NCBI RefSeq assembly: GCF_029269835.1
Contig: NZ_JARJBB010000016.1
Coordinates: forward strand, 1-64,000
From: Streptomyces tropicalis
Lineage (GTDB): Bacteria; Actinomycetota; Actinomycetes; Streptomycetales; Streptomycetaceae
Direction: 5' to 3'
Length of the DNA stretch: 64,000 nt
Shown here: positions 56,357-64,000 of the stretch, piece after piece
Layout: every line of letters starts with the position of its first letter
How positions within the stretch are numbered: position 1 is the first letter of the stretch
Notes under the pieces: generated by a model
The model's input: the letters and a program-made list of their open reading frames with translations, nothing else
Database searches by the model: none
Told to the model about the DNA's origin: nothing
Position numbers and translations under genes: made by a program

Positions 56357-57676
56357 ATGCGCACCATCTCCCGAAGGGGAATATTCGGTCTCGGCGCGGG
56401 CGCCGCGGCCGCCGTCGGGCTGGCGGGCTGTGGCTCCCTCGACTCGTCGGACGCCTCCGGCCGTTCCACCGGTTCCGGCGGCGGGGGCGCCGACCCCGGG
56501 ACGACGCAGCCCGCGCGGCCGATAGGCGACGGCTCGACCTCGTACACCGGCAAGCAGCCGCATCAGCCCGCGCCGCCCGTGCCGCTGGAGCCGGGCGAGA
56601 CCCCGCCGCAGTTCGTCGTCTTCTCCTGGGACGGGGCGGGCGAGGTCGGCAACGGCCTCTTCCCGCGCTTCCTCGACCTCGCCAAGCAGCACGACGCCCA
56701 CATGACCTTCTTCCTGTCCGGGCTGTACCTGCTGCCCGAGTCGAAGAAGCGCCTGTACGACCCGCCGAACAACGCGCGCGGTGCCTCCGACATCGGCTAC
56801 CTGACCGACGAGCACATCAAGGCGACGCTCACCAACGTCCGCCGGGCCTGGCTCGAGGGCCACGAGATCGGCACCCACTTCAACGGCCACTTCTGCTCCG
56901 GCCACGGCACGGTCGCCCACTGGACGCCCCGGCAGTGGCGCAGCGAGATCGACCAGGCGAAGTCCTTCGTGAAGCAGTGGCGCACCAACACCGGCTGGAC
57001 CGACCTGCCGTCGCTGCCCTTCGACTACGACAAGGAGCTCGCGGGCGGTCGCACTCCCTGCCTGCTCGGCCAGAACAACCTGCTGCCCACCGCCCGCGCG
57101 CTCGGCTGGCGCTACGACGCCTCCTCGCCCGGCGGCCGCCAGACCTGGCCGCAGAAGAAGATGGGCGTCTGGGACCTGCCCCTTCAGCAGATACCTTTCC
57201 CCGGACGCCGGTTCGAGGTCCTCTCGATGGACTACAACATGCTGGCCAACCAGTCCGTGAACTCCACCAAGGCCCCCGCCTACAACTACCCGGGCTGGCG
57301 CCGTCAGTCCGCCGACGCGTACATCCAGGGCTTCCAGCGGGCATACGAGACGAACCGGGCACCGTTCTTCATAGGCAACCACTTCGAACACTGGAACGGA
57401 GGCATCTACATGGACTCCGTGGAAGAGGCCTTCAAGCACATCGCCCGGGAGAAGGAGAAGGGCGCCGATGTGCGCATGGTCTCCTTCCGGCAGTTCGTCG
57501 ACTGGATGGACGTGCAGAAGCCCGAGGTGCTGGCGAAGCTGCGCACCCTGGAGGTCGGGCAGCGCCCCGCCGGGGGCTGGAAGGGCTTCATGAGCGGCAC
57601 CGGGGCCACGGGCACCGGCACCGCCGGGAGCCCGGCCGGCGGGCAGCGCACGGCGGCCGGGCCGTCGGCCGCCTGA
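56357..57676 (+). CDS. Polysaccharide deacetylase-like lipoprotein
   Basis: The 439-residue protein starts with twin arginines and a lipobox (ISRRGIFGLGAGAAAAVGLA, then GC with C25), suggesting Tat-exported lipoprotein. The domain at about 84-400 follows the NodB deacetylase layout: D92 in VVFSWDGAGE in place of TFDD, and H174/H178 in GTHFNGHFC for metal. A Cys-rich central part and the final IGNHFEHWNGGIY follow. Because motif 1 is altered, activity on cell-wall sugars is uncertain. Seven Ser/Gly/Thr-rich blocks act as linkers. It lies 66 bases upstream of the TlpA gene and may lead the cytochrome c operon. Confidence 0.78.
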   Translation: MRTISRRGIFGLGAGAAAAVGLAGCGSLDSSDASGRSTGSGGGGADPGTTQPARPIGDGSTSYTGKQPHQPAPPVPLEPGETPPQFVVFSWDGAGEVGNGLFPRFLDLAKQHDAHMTFFLSGLYLLPESKKRLYDPPNNARGASDIGYLTDEHIKATLTNVRRAWLEGHEIGTHFNGHFCSGHGTVAHWTPRQWRSEIDQAKSFVKQWRTNTGWTDLPSLPFDYDKELAGGRTPCLLGQNNLLPTARALGWRYDASSPGGRQTWPQKKMGVWDLPLQQIPFPGRRFEVLSMDYNMLANQSVNSTKAPAYNYPGWRRQSADAYIQGFQRAYETNRAPFFIGNHFEHWNGGIYMDSVEEAFKHIAREKEKGADVRMVSFRQFVDWMDVQKPEVLAKLRTLEVGQRPAGGWKGFMSGTGATGTGTAGSPAGGQRTAAGPSAA

Positions 57677-57742
57677 CATGCTGCTCACCGGTCGCCAGGG
57701 GGGTGGGAAAGATCCCCAGAACGGGCATGCGAAACTTTTCAC

Positions 57743-58372
57743 ATGAGTGCCGCCAGCCGCGCCCCCCTGTGCTCGAACCGGTCGAACCGCACACGCCGTG
57801 CCGCCCTGACCGCCACCGGTGCCGCCGTCGCCGCACTGCTGCTGTCCGCGTGCGGTTCCGGAGGTACCTCCGGCGGCGGGAACAGCACCAACTTCGTCAT
57901 GGGCAAGGACGGCGTCGCGACCGCCCCGCAGGGCAAGCGCGCCGCCGCCCCCGACCTGTCCGGCAGGACGATCGACGGCCGGCAGCTGGACGTCTCCGCC
58001 TACAAGGGCAAGGTGGTCGTCCTCAACGTCTGGGGCTCCTGGTGCCCGCCGTGCCGCGCCGAGGCGCCCGGCTTCGAGAAGGTCTACCGGAGCCTCGAGG
58101 GCCGGGGCGTGCAGTTCGTCGGCATCAACACCCGCGACACCCAGACCGGCCCCGCCGTCGCCTTCGAGAAGCAGCAGGGCATCACGTACCCGAGCCTGTA
58201 CGACCCGACGGGCCGGCTGATGCTGCGCTTCCAGCGCGGCACGCTCAACCCGCAGACCATCCCCTCCACGCTGGTCCTGGACCGCGACGGCCGGATCGCC
58301 GCCCGCTCGCTGTCCCCGCTCAGCGAGGAGCGGCTGCGTTCGATGATCGCCCCGGTCCTCGCGGAGAAGTGA
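57743..58372 (+). CDS. TlpA/ResA-type thioredoxin-like lipoprotein
   Basis: The 209-residue protein has a lipoprotein signal (LTATGAAVAALLLSAC, Cys37), a short linker, and a thioredoxin fold with W100-CPPC at 101-104 in NVWGSWCPPCRAEAPGF. The cis-proline is in TIPSTLVLD. It is anchored outside the membrane and reduces the CXXCH cysteines of apocytochrome c before heme attachment, taking electrons from CcdA. CcdA, ResB and CcsB genes follow with gaps of 1 to 3 bases or overlaps, a system II operon. Confidence 0.92.
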   Translation: MSAASRAPLCSNRSNRTRRAALTATGAAVAALLLSACGSGGTSGGGNSTNFVMGKDGVATAPQGKRAAAPDLSGRTIDGRQLDVSAYKGKVVVLNVWGSWCPPCRAEAPGFEKVYRSLEGRGVQFVGINTRDTQTGPAVAFEKQQGITYPSLYDPTGRLMLRFQRGTLNPQTIPSTLVLDRDGRIAARSLSPLSEERLRSMIAPVLAEK

Positions 58373-58373
58373 C

Positions 58374-59147
58374 GTGACCGCAGCCACCCAGCTCGCCGCG
58401 ATCCCCGGGCAGAACACGACGGTGCTCAGCGGGGCCCTGCTGCTCGCCCTGCCGGTGGCCGTCCTCGGCGGCCTCGTCTCGTTCTTCTCGCCGTGCGTCC
58501 TGCCCCTGGTGCCCGGCTACCTGTCCTACGTGACCGGCGTCACCGGCACCGACCTGGCGGACGCCCGGCGCGGCCGGATGGCCGCCGGCGCCGCCCTGTT
58601 CGTGCTCGGCTTCACGGTCGTCTTCGTCTCCGGCGGAGCGCTCTTCGGCTTCTTCGGGCAGACGCTCCAGGCGCACCGGGACACCCTGTCCCAGGTACTC
58701 GGGGTCCTCATGATCGTGCTGGGCCTGTTCTTCATGGGCCTGATGCCCTGGCTGACCCAGCGAGAGTTCCGCTTCCACACCCGGCCCACCGCCGGCCTGG
58801 TCGGCGCGCCCCTGCTCGGCGCCCTGTTCGGGATCGGCTGGACCCCGTGCATCGGCCCCACCCTGGGCTCCGTGCTGGCCCTGTCCTCCCAGCAGTCGAG
58901 CGCGGGCCGCGGCGCCCTGCTGACCGTGGCGTACTGCATCGGCCTGGGCCTGCCGTTCGTGGTCGCCGCGATCGCCTTCCGCAAGGCGCTCGGCGCCTTC
59001 GGCTGGGTCAAGCGCCACTACGCGTGGGTGATGCGCATCGGCGGCACCATGATGATCCTGACCGGGGTGGCGCTGCTCACCGGCGCCTGGGACAGCCTGG
59101 TGCAGCAGATGCAGACCTGGTCCGACGGCTTCACTGTGGGGATCTGA
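58374..59147 (+). CDS. ccdA: Cytochrome c biogenesis protein CcdA (DsbD-like)
   Basis: This 257-residue protein has six membrane helices and two conserved cysteines, C41 in FFSPCVLPLVPGYLSY and C159 in GWTPCIGPTLGSVLAL, the pair that carries reducing power across the membrane from thioredoxin to the extracytoplasmic TlpA/ResA protein. GTG 58374 starts one base after the TlpA stop codon. The ResB gene starts 3 bases after its end. The order in the operon matches other actinobacteria. Confidence 0.93.
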   Translation: MTAATQLAAIPGQNTTVLSGALLLALPVAVLGGLVSFFSPCVLPLVPGYLSYVTGVTGTDLADARRGRMAAGAALFVLGFTVVFVSGGALFGFFGQTLQAHRDTLSQVLGVLMIVLGLFFMGLMPWLTQREFRFHTRPTAGLVGAPLLGALFGIGWTPCIGPTLGSVLALSSQQSSAGRGALLTVAYCIGLGLPFVVAAIAFRKALGAFGWVKRHYAWVMRIGGTMMILTGVALLTGAWDSLVQQMQTWSDGFTVGI

Positions 59148-59150
59148 TCC

Positions 59151-60965
59151 ATGAGCGACACGACCACCGGCGAGACCCCGGGCACCGTCCCGTCCGGCGA
59201 CGAGGACCTGGGCGCCGCCGGCTCCCAGCTGTCCACCGCCCCCGTGGAGACCGCGGTCCCGGGGTCCTTCGGCGGCAGCCGCGCCCCCGGCGCGGCCGGC
59301 TGGCTCGCCTGGAGCGGCCGCGAGGCCCTCGGCTGGGCCCGCTGGTTCTGGCGGCAGCTGACCTCGATGCGGGTCGCGCTGCTGCTGCTGTTCCTGCTGT
59401 CCCTGGGCGCCGTCCCCGGCTCGCTGATCCCGCAGACCGGCTCCGACGCCCTGAAGGTCCAGGACTTCCGGGACGCCCACACCACGCTGGCGCCGGTCTA
59501 CGACGAGCTCGGCCTGTTCCACGTCTACAGCTCGGTGTGGTTCTCCGCGATCTACATCCTGCTGTTCATCTCCCTCATCGGCTGCATCGTGCCGCGCACC
59601 TGGCAGTTCGTCGGCCAGCTGCGCAGCCGGCCGCCGGGCGCCCCCAGGCGGCTCACCCGGCTGCCCGCGTACGCCACCTGGCGCACCGCCGCCTCCCCGG
59701 ACGAGGTCCGCGAGGCCGCGCTGAAGGCGCTGAGGCAGCGCCGCTTCCGCACCCACTCCCCCAAGCTCTCGGCTCCGCTCGAGCAGGGAGGGGCCCCCAC
59801 CGGTGACGCCGTCGCCGCCGAGAAGGGCTACCTGCGCGAGGCCGGCAACCTGCTCTTCCACGTCGCGCTGATCGTGCTGCTGGTCGCCTTCGCCTGGGGC
59901 CAGCTGTACAAGACCGAGGGCAACAAGCTGGTGGTGGAGGGCGACGGCTTCTCCAACACCCTCACCCAGTACGACGACTTCAAGTCCGGCAACCTCTTCG
60001 ACGACGCGAACCTCGTGCCGTTCAGCTTCGACCTGAAGAAGTTCACCGGGACGTACGAGCGCACCGGCCCGCAGAAGGGCACCCCGCGCATCTACCGGGC
60101 GGACGTCGACTACAGCGTGGGCGCCGAGGGCGGGCAGCGGGCGGGCAGCATCTCGCCCAACCACCCGCTGGAGGTCGGTGACGCCCGGGTGTACCTGGTC
60201 AGCCACGGCTACGCCCCGACCGTCACGGTCCGGGACGGCAAGGGCAAGGTGGTGCTCCACCAGGCCGTGCCGCTGCTGCCGATGGACCCCAACGTCACCT
60301 CGCAGGGCGCGATCAAGGTCTTCGACGGCTACCGCAGCCCGCAGGGCAGGTCGGAGCAGCTCGGCTTCGAGGCGTTCTTCGTGCCGACCTTCGCCGGCGC
60401 CGGCAAGGGCACGATGTTCTCGCAGTTCCCCGCGCTGGACTTCCCCGTCCTCGCGGTGACCGGCTACCACGGCGACCTCGGCGTCGACGCGGGCGTCCCG
60501 CAGAACGTCTACCAGCTCGACACCAAGAACCTGAAGCAGTTCAAGGACGCCAAGGGCAACATCGTCAAGGCCCGGCTGCTGCCCGGCGAGACCATGAAGC
60601 TGCCGGGCGGCGCCGGGTCGATCACCTTCGACAAGGACATCAAGGAGTGGGCCGGCTTCCAGATCGTCCAGCAGCCCGGCACCGACTGGGCGCTGGCCGG
60701 TGCGGTCGCCGCGATCCTGGGCCTGGCCGGCTCGCTGTTCATCCAGCGCCGCCGCGTCTGGGTCCGCGCCGTCGAGGGCGCCGACGGCGTGACGGTCGTG
60801 GAGATCGCGGGCCTCGGCCGCAGCGAGTCCGCGAAGCTCCCCGAGGAGATCGGCCACCTGGCCGCCCTGGTCCACGACCGGGCCCCCACCCACAGCGACG
60901 CCGACCCCGACCGGGAGCCGGACGCCGACACCCCCGCACCCGTCGAAGGGGCTGACACGAAGTGA
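59151..60965 (+). CDS. resB: Cytochrome c biogenesis protein ResB
   Basis: The 604-residue ResB/Ccs1 protein has helices near 66-85 (MRVALLLLFLLSLGAVPGSL), 120-140, 220-245 and 510-530, with a large extracytoplasmic domain between the last two. Features include IPQTGSDALKVQDFRDAH and GFQIVQQPGTDWALAGAVAA before the last helix. It forms the heme export and ligation complex with CcsB. The first 60 and last 50 residues are polar, low-complexity tails. It is translated with CcsB through a GTGA overlap. Confidence 0.93.
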   Translation: MSDTTTGETPGTVPSGDEDLGAAGSQLSTAPVETAVPGSFGGSRAPGAAGWLAWSGREALGWARWFWRQLTSMRVALLLLFLLSLGAVPGSLIPQTGSDALKVQDFRDAHTTLAPVYDELGLFHVYSSVWFSAIYILLFISLIGCIVPRTWQFVGQLRSRPPGAPRRLTRLPAYATWRTAASPDEVREAALKALRQRRFRTHSPKLSAPLEQGGAPTGDAVAAEKGYLREAGNLLFHVALIVLLVAFAWGQLYKTEGNKLVVEGDGFSNTLTQYDDFKSGNLFDDANLVPFSFDLKKFTGTYERTGPQKGTPRIYRADVDYSVGAEGGQRAGSISPNHPLEVGDARVYLVSHGYAPTVTVRDGKGKVVLHQAVPLLPMDPNVTSQGAIKVFDGYRSPQGRSEQLGFEAFFVPTFAGAGKGTMFSQFPALDFPVLAVTGYHGDLGVDAGVPQNVYQLDTKNLKQFKDAKGNIVKARLLPGETMKLPGGAGSITFDKDIKEWAGFQIVQQPGTDWALAGAVAAILGLAGSLFIQRRRVWVRAVEGADGVTVVEIAGLGRSESAKLPEEIGHLAALVHDRAPTHSDADPDREPDADTPAPVEGADTK

Positions 60966-62071
60966 CTCCCGCCGCAACCGAGCTCGCCACGGCGACCAAC
61001 GAACACCTCGCCGGCATCAGCAACACGCTGGTCTACTCCGCGATGGCCGTCTACACCCTGGCCTTCTTCGCGTACATCGCCGAATGGCTCTTCGGCAGCC
61101 GCAGCAAGGTCGCCCGCACGGCGGCCGCGCTGACCGCACAGGAGGGGACCGCCCAGGGCGGGGCCAAGGCCGCCCCGGCCGTGGCCGTCCGGTCCGCGGG
61201 CGGCACGACCGTCCTGGAGCGGCCCGAGGTCGTCGTCCGGTCCGCCGCCGGCGCCCGCGACGTGCCCGACGGGCCCGGAGCGCACGGCGGCGACGCGCAG
61301 GGCGACCTGTACGGCCGGATCGCGGTGTCCCTGACCGTGCTCGCCTTCCTCGTGGAGCTGTGCGGCGTCGTCGCCCGCGCGGCCTCGGTGCAGCGTGCGC
61401 CGTGGGGCAACATGTACGAGTTCAACATCACCTTCTCCACGGTGGCCGTCGGCGTCTACGTCACCCTGCTCGCCCTGAAGAAGAACGTGCGCTGGCTCGG
61501 CCTGTTCCTGACCACCACGGTCCTGCTCGACCTCGGCCTCGCCGTCACGGTCCTGTACACCGCCAGCGACCAGCTCGTCCCCGCGCTGCACTCGTACTGG
61601 CTGTACATCCACGTCTCCACCGCGATCTTCTGCGGCGCGGTCCTGTACGTCGGCGCGGTCGCCACCCTGCTGTACCTGTTCAAGGACTCCTACGAGAGCA
61701 AGCTCCAGTCCGGCGGCAGGCCCGGCACCTTCGCCACCTCCGTCCTGGAGCGGCTGCCCGCCTCGGCGTCCCTGGACAAGTTCGCCTACCGGGTGAACGC
61801 GGCCGTCTTCCCGCTGTGGACGTTCACGATCATCGCCGGCGCCATCTGGGCGGAGTCCGCCTGGGGCCGTTACTGGGGCTGGGACCCCAAGGAGACCTGG
61901 GCCTTCATCACCTGGGTCGCCTACGCCTGCTACCTGCACGCCCGCTCCACCGCCGGCTGGAAGGGCCGCAAGGCCGCGTACATCGCGCTCATCGCCTTCG
62001 GCTGCTGGCTGTTCAACTACTACGGCGTGAACCTCTTCGTCGGCGGCAAGCACTCCTACGCCGGCGTCTGA
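60962..62071 (+). CDS. ccsB: Cytochrome c biogenesis protein CcsB/CcsA (heme lyase subunit)
   Basis: The 369-residue protein has about eight helices. The heme-handling WWD motif is WGWDPKETW at 305-313, preceded by IWAESAWGRYWGWDP and followed by H326 in YLHARST. PWGNMYEF at 148-155 is the other family signature; H210 and H217 may ligate heme. After the first helix comes a 70-residue insertion (about 50-118) of Ala/Gly/Arg that looks disordered. It pairs with ResB to attach heme to cytochrome c. The GTG start overlaps the ResB stop. A hairpin ends the operon. Confidence 0.94.
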   Translation: MTPAATELATATNEHLAGISNTLVYSAMAVYTLAFFAYIAEWLFGSRSKVARTAAALTAQEGTAQGGAKAAPAVAVRSAGGTTVLERPEVVVRSAAGARDVPDGPGAHGGDAQGDLYGRIAVSLTVLAFLVELCGVVARAASVQRAPWGNMYEFNITFSTVAVGVYVTLLALKKNVRWLGLFLTTTVLLDLGLAVTVLYTASDQLVPALHSYWLYIHVSTAIFCGAVLYVGAVATLLYLFKDSYESKLQSGGRPGTFATSVLERLPASASLDKFAYRVNAAVFPLWTFTIIAGAIWAESAWGRYWGWDPKETWAFITWVAYACYLHARSTAGWKGRKAAYIALIAFGCWLFNYYGVNLFVGGKHSYAGV

Positions 62072-62078
62072 TCCCGCT

Positions 62079-62110
62079 CCGCCCCGGGCGGGTGCAAAAG
62101 CCCGGGGCGG
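62079..62110 (+). terminator. Terminator of the cytochrome c operon
   Basis: CCGCCCCGGGC pairs with GCCCGGGGCGG (11 bp) around a 10-base loop containing AAAA, 7 bases after the CcsB stop. Confidence 0.7.
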
Positions 62111-62114
62111 GGTC

Positions 62115-62120
62115 CAGGCT
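62115..62120 (+). promoter_or_regulatory. Leaderless-type -10 element, SRPBCC gene
   Basis: CAGGCT is 6 bases before the ATG at 62127; no ribosome binding site is present. Confidence 0.35.
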
Positions 62121-62126
62121 GGTGAC

Positions 62127-62549
62127 ATGACCGGATCCGTCGAACAGGGCACCAGCCAGACCCACGGGAACACGCACATCCTGCACTTCCTCGTGCGGCT
62201 GCCCGGCCCCATGGAGACGGTCTGGCCCGCGCTGTCCACCCCGGAGGGGCTCGCGGCCTGGTGGGTCGAGGCCGACGTCCTCGAACCCCGGCTCGGCGGC
62301 GCGGTCACCCTGCGTGACCTGGGGTCCGGCCAGGTCACCGCCTGGGACGTGGACCGGCTCGCCGAGTACACGGTGCAGGACGGCGGACGGATCCGCCTGC
62401 ACCTGGAGCGGGACGGGGACGGCGGCACCATCCTGCGGCTCACCCACGAGTTCCAGGGCGAGGAGGCGGCGTCCCAGCAGAGCTGGCGCGACCGCCTGGA
62501 GCGGCTGATCGAGCAGCTGCGTCCCGCCCCGCCGCCGCAGAGCCCTTAG
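62127..62549 (+). CDS. SRPBCC (AHSA1-like) family protein
   Basis: The 140-residue protein has a START/Bet v1-like fold: FLVRLPGPMETVWPALSTPE for the first strand and helices, GLAAWWVEADVLEPRLGGAV, WDVDRLAEYTVQDG and the final helix WRDRLERLIEQLRP. AHSA1-like proteins bind hydrophobic ligands or cochaperone partners. The function here is unknown. It follows the cytochrome c operon terminator and appears to have its own leaderless promoter. It is convergent with the next gene. Confidence 0.84.
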   Translation: MTGSVEQGTSQTHGNTHILHFLVRLPGPMETVWPALSTPEGLAAWWVEADVLEPRLGGAVTLRDLGSGQVTAWDVDRLAEYTVQDGGRIRLHLERDGDGGTILRLTHEFQGEEAASQQSWRDRLERLIEQLRPAPPPQSP

Positions 62550-62613
62550 CCGCCGGTCCCTCGGCGCCGTCCCTCGGCGCCGTACGCCGCGCGGGCCGGG
62601 GCGCCGCCGCCGG

Positions 62614-64000
62614 CTACGACGGCGGCAGGCACTCCCGACCCGGCGGCCTGCCCTCCGGCCAGGCGACCTTCACGAACCGCGACCCGCCCTGCGGGGTGAG
62701 CTCCACCACCGGCACCGCCTTGTCGTACGGGTTGCCGTGCGCGTCCAGGCAGATCCACCCGCTCGCCCCGTCCACCCGCAGCGAGCCCTTGACCTGCGGC
62801 CACTGCAGGCCCACGTCCGCCAGCGGCGGCGGGACGACCGTGCCGCCCGAGGTGGCCTGGCGGATGCCGTGCACCGCCAGCCGCACCGCGTCGTAGGCGA
62901 TGATCAGCTGCCCGTCGTCCAGCGCGACCGGGCCGAGCGGTCCCGCCGGCGCCCGCGCGGCCTGCGCCAGCAGCGCCCGCAGGGTCCGCACGGCCGCGGC
63001 CGACCCGCCCGTCGCGGGTGCGTCCTTCGCCCAGGCGTCCGGATGGGCCAGCGCGGCGAAGCGCACCGAGAGGCGGTGCGCGAGGGCGGCGCGGTCGAGC
63101 GCCCGGTCACCGGTCAGGTACGAGCCCTCGTCGCCGGTGAGCACGGTGAACCGCCGGTCCTGGCAGCCGCGCCCGCCGAGCGCGTTGACGAACTGCCGCA
63201 GCTGGGTGTGCCGGCCCGCGAACAGGATGGTGTCGGTGCTCCGGGAGGTGTCGCAGACGAGGTCGGTGATCTGCCGGAACGTGTTCGCGGTCGTGCCCTC
63301 CTGGCTGCGGTCGTCGGGCGGCGTGAACGGCTGCGGCTCGTACGGCGAGTTGCCCACCAGCCCCGAGAACGCCCGCTGCAGCGTCCGCGTGTACGGGTCG
63401 CCCGGCTTGTCGTACACCAGCAGCGACCGGCCGGTGCTGACCTTGGCGAAGGAGGCGAGCGCGCGGGCCTCGTCGGTGTTCGTGGGGGAGACCCGGGCGA
63501 GCCCGGGGTACGGGTCCCGGCCGCCCTCGCCGTCGGCCAGGTCGTCGGCGGTGATGGACGAGCCGACGACCGGGATCCCGCGCCGCGTCAGCTCCCGCAC
63601 CGCCTGCTGGTTGGCGTCGGTGCTCTGCCCGATCCCCGCCACCGCCCGCAACCGGTCCGCGCTCCTGGTCATCGCGTCCAGCCGGTCGACCGTGCCGCGC
63701 CAGTACGCGCCGGTCGCGCCCGGGTTGGCGAGGACCAGCCGGATCGCCGGCGTCTCCCCGTTGGACTCGTGGTTGGCCTGGTACTGGGCCAGATAGGCGC
63801 CCTGCAGCTCGTGCTGGACGTCGTTCAGGTTCGACGGCGTGGACGACGTGAACGGCAGGAACAGCGCCACGGTGACGAAGCCGCCCGGCTTCAGCGAGCG
63901 GTTCTCGCGGTCGATCGCCCGGACCGCCTCCCGGTACCGCGGCCGCCCGAAGTCGTAGGCCGACGTCGACACGCCCACGCACTCCGCACTGCCCGCGGGC
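62614..64000 (-). CDS. ABC transporter substrate-binding protein-like, 5' end outside window
   Basis: The frame is open from the window edge to the stop at 62614, so the gene starts beyond 64000. The 462 residues visible contain two periplasmic-binding lobes of the type I Leu/Ile/Val-binding kind: VALFLPFTSSTPSNLNDVQH, AIRLVLANPGATGAYWRG, VVGSSITADDLADGE, LARVSPTNTDEARALASFAK, VYDKPGDPYTR, then TILFAGRHTQLRQFVNAL and IAYDAVRLAVHGIRQA. Several cysteines suggest an exported domain. A fusion to an N-terminal membrane or enzyme domain upstream cannot be excluded. The ligand is unknown. Confidence 0.78.
   Translation of the reverse strand, partial: PAGSAECVGVSTSAYDFGRPRYREAVRAIDRENRSLKPGGFVTVALFLPFTSSTPSNLNDVQHELQGAYLAQYQANHESNGETPAIRLVLANPGATGAYWRGTVDRLDAMTRSADRLRAVAGIGQSTDANQQAVRELTRRGIPVVGSSITADDLADGEGGRDPYPGLARVSPTNTDEARALASFAKVSTGRSLLVYDKPGDPYTRTLQRAFSGLVGNSPYEPQPFTPPDDRSQEGTTANTFRQITDLVCDTSRSTDTILFAGRHTQLRQFVNALGGRGCQDRRFTVLTGDEGSYLTGDRALDRAALAHRLSVRFAALAHPDAWAKDAPATGGSAAAVRTLRALLAQAARAPAGPLGPVALDDGQLIIAYDAVRLAVHGIRQATSGGTVVPPPLADVGLQWPQVKGSLRVDGASGWICLDAHGNPYDKAVPVVELTPQGGSRFVKVAWPEGRPPGRECLPPS

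Noticed and set aside
62550..62613. Short direct repeat CCCTCGGCGCCGT before the last gene
   Set aside because: It is two copies of 13 bases in a GC-rich gap between convergent genes, with no symmetry or T tail; chance is likely.
1..64000. CRISPR array, prophage, integrase or transposase genes
   Set aside because: No regularly spaced repeats, cas genes, phage structural genes or transposase frames were seen. The only mobile-like sequences are two noncoding palindromic elements.
1..64000. Secondary-metabolite gene cluster
   Set aside because: The monooxygenase-FMN reductase pair and two MFS transporters are isolated; no PKS, NRPS, terpene or RiPP core genes accompany them.

Overview
This is a very GC-rich, gene-dense stretch of a Streptomyces chromosome. 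The evidence is the coding bias (G or C in nearly every third codon position), frequent GTG and TTG starts, four-base ATGA/GTGA overlaps inside operons, and an ordered block of developmental and redox genes (bdtA, bS22, epimerase, acyltransferase, rsbN-bldN, glutaredoxin, rex-hemACD, hemB) that I recognise from the bldN region of S. coelicolor. The species cannot be told from the sequence. The window opens in the 3' end of a 5S rRNA gene (end of an rRNA operon) and closes inside a gene for a substrate-binding protein.

Layout. 0.1-8 kb: HAD hydrolase, VC0807-type membrane protein, MFS transporter, AcuC-type deacetylase, phosphatase-like protein, BdtA, ribosomal protein bS22, NAD-dependent epimerase and PlsC-like acyltransferase. 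8-10.6 kb: anti-sigma factor RsbN and developmental sigma factor BldN, with a good sigma-BldN-type promoter in front of rsbN and a possible 20-codon ORF plus terminator divergent from bldN. 10.8-20.3 kb: HAD-IB phosphatase, glutaredoxin, the Rex redox repressor with its operator, and the translationally coupled rex-hemA-hemC-hemD operon. hemB is nearby but cut off by an inverted secreted phospholipase D-like gene. 20.3-26.7 kb: a set of less conserved genes (DUF4232 lipoprotein, HTH-membrane protein, palindromic repeat element, lipoprotein stub, DUF4253, small secreted protein, VOC protein, WYL regulator). 26.7-30.5 kb: argS and class I lysS, divergent. 30.5-39.8 kb: DUF2637 protein, two DUF3558 lipoproteins, RtcB ligase, DUF6126 miniprotein, SDR, YnfA protein, LysR regulator, a second palindromic element, MFS transporter. 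39.9-48.2 kb: luciferase-like monooxygenase with FMN reductase, a two-component system, an MprF-like membrane acyltransferase, TetR regulator and alpha/beta hydrolase. 48.3-52.9 kb: a two-component system divergent from a coupled DUF4956-VTC-PAP2 operon. 53-62 kb: two small genes, hemL with a histidine phosphatase, and a deacetylase-like lipoprotein followed by TlpA-CcdA-ResB-CcsB, a system II cytochrome c maturation set. The window ends with an SRPBCC protein and the partial binding protein.

How the parts fit. Tetrapyrrole synthesis (hemA, hemC, hemD, hemB, hemL) and covalent heme attachment (ccs genes) lie within 50 kb of each other, and the first block sits under a Rex operator, so heme supply should follow the NADH/NAD+ ratio. 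bdtA, bldN and rsbN link the region to aerial development. The most system-like unit of unclear purpose is the DUF4956-VTC-PAP2 operon with its divergent sensor pair and a paired TTCATG box: a possible membrane polyphosphate module with its own phosphatase. Other unexplained signals are two palindromic MITE-like elements, a CCCTAC-N5-GTAGGG operator shared by two promoters, several probable leaderless promoters, and small genes below usual length cut-offs. All calls rest on reading the sequence and on remembered family knowledge; no database search was run.
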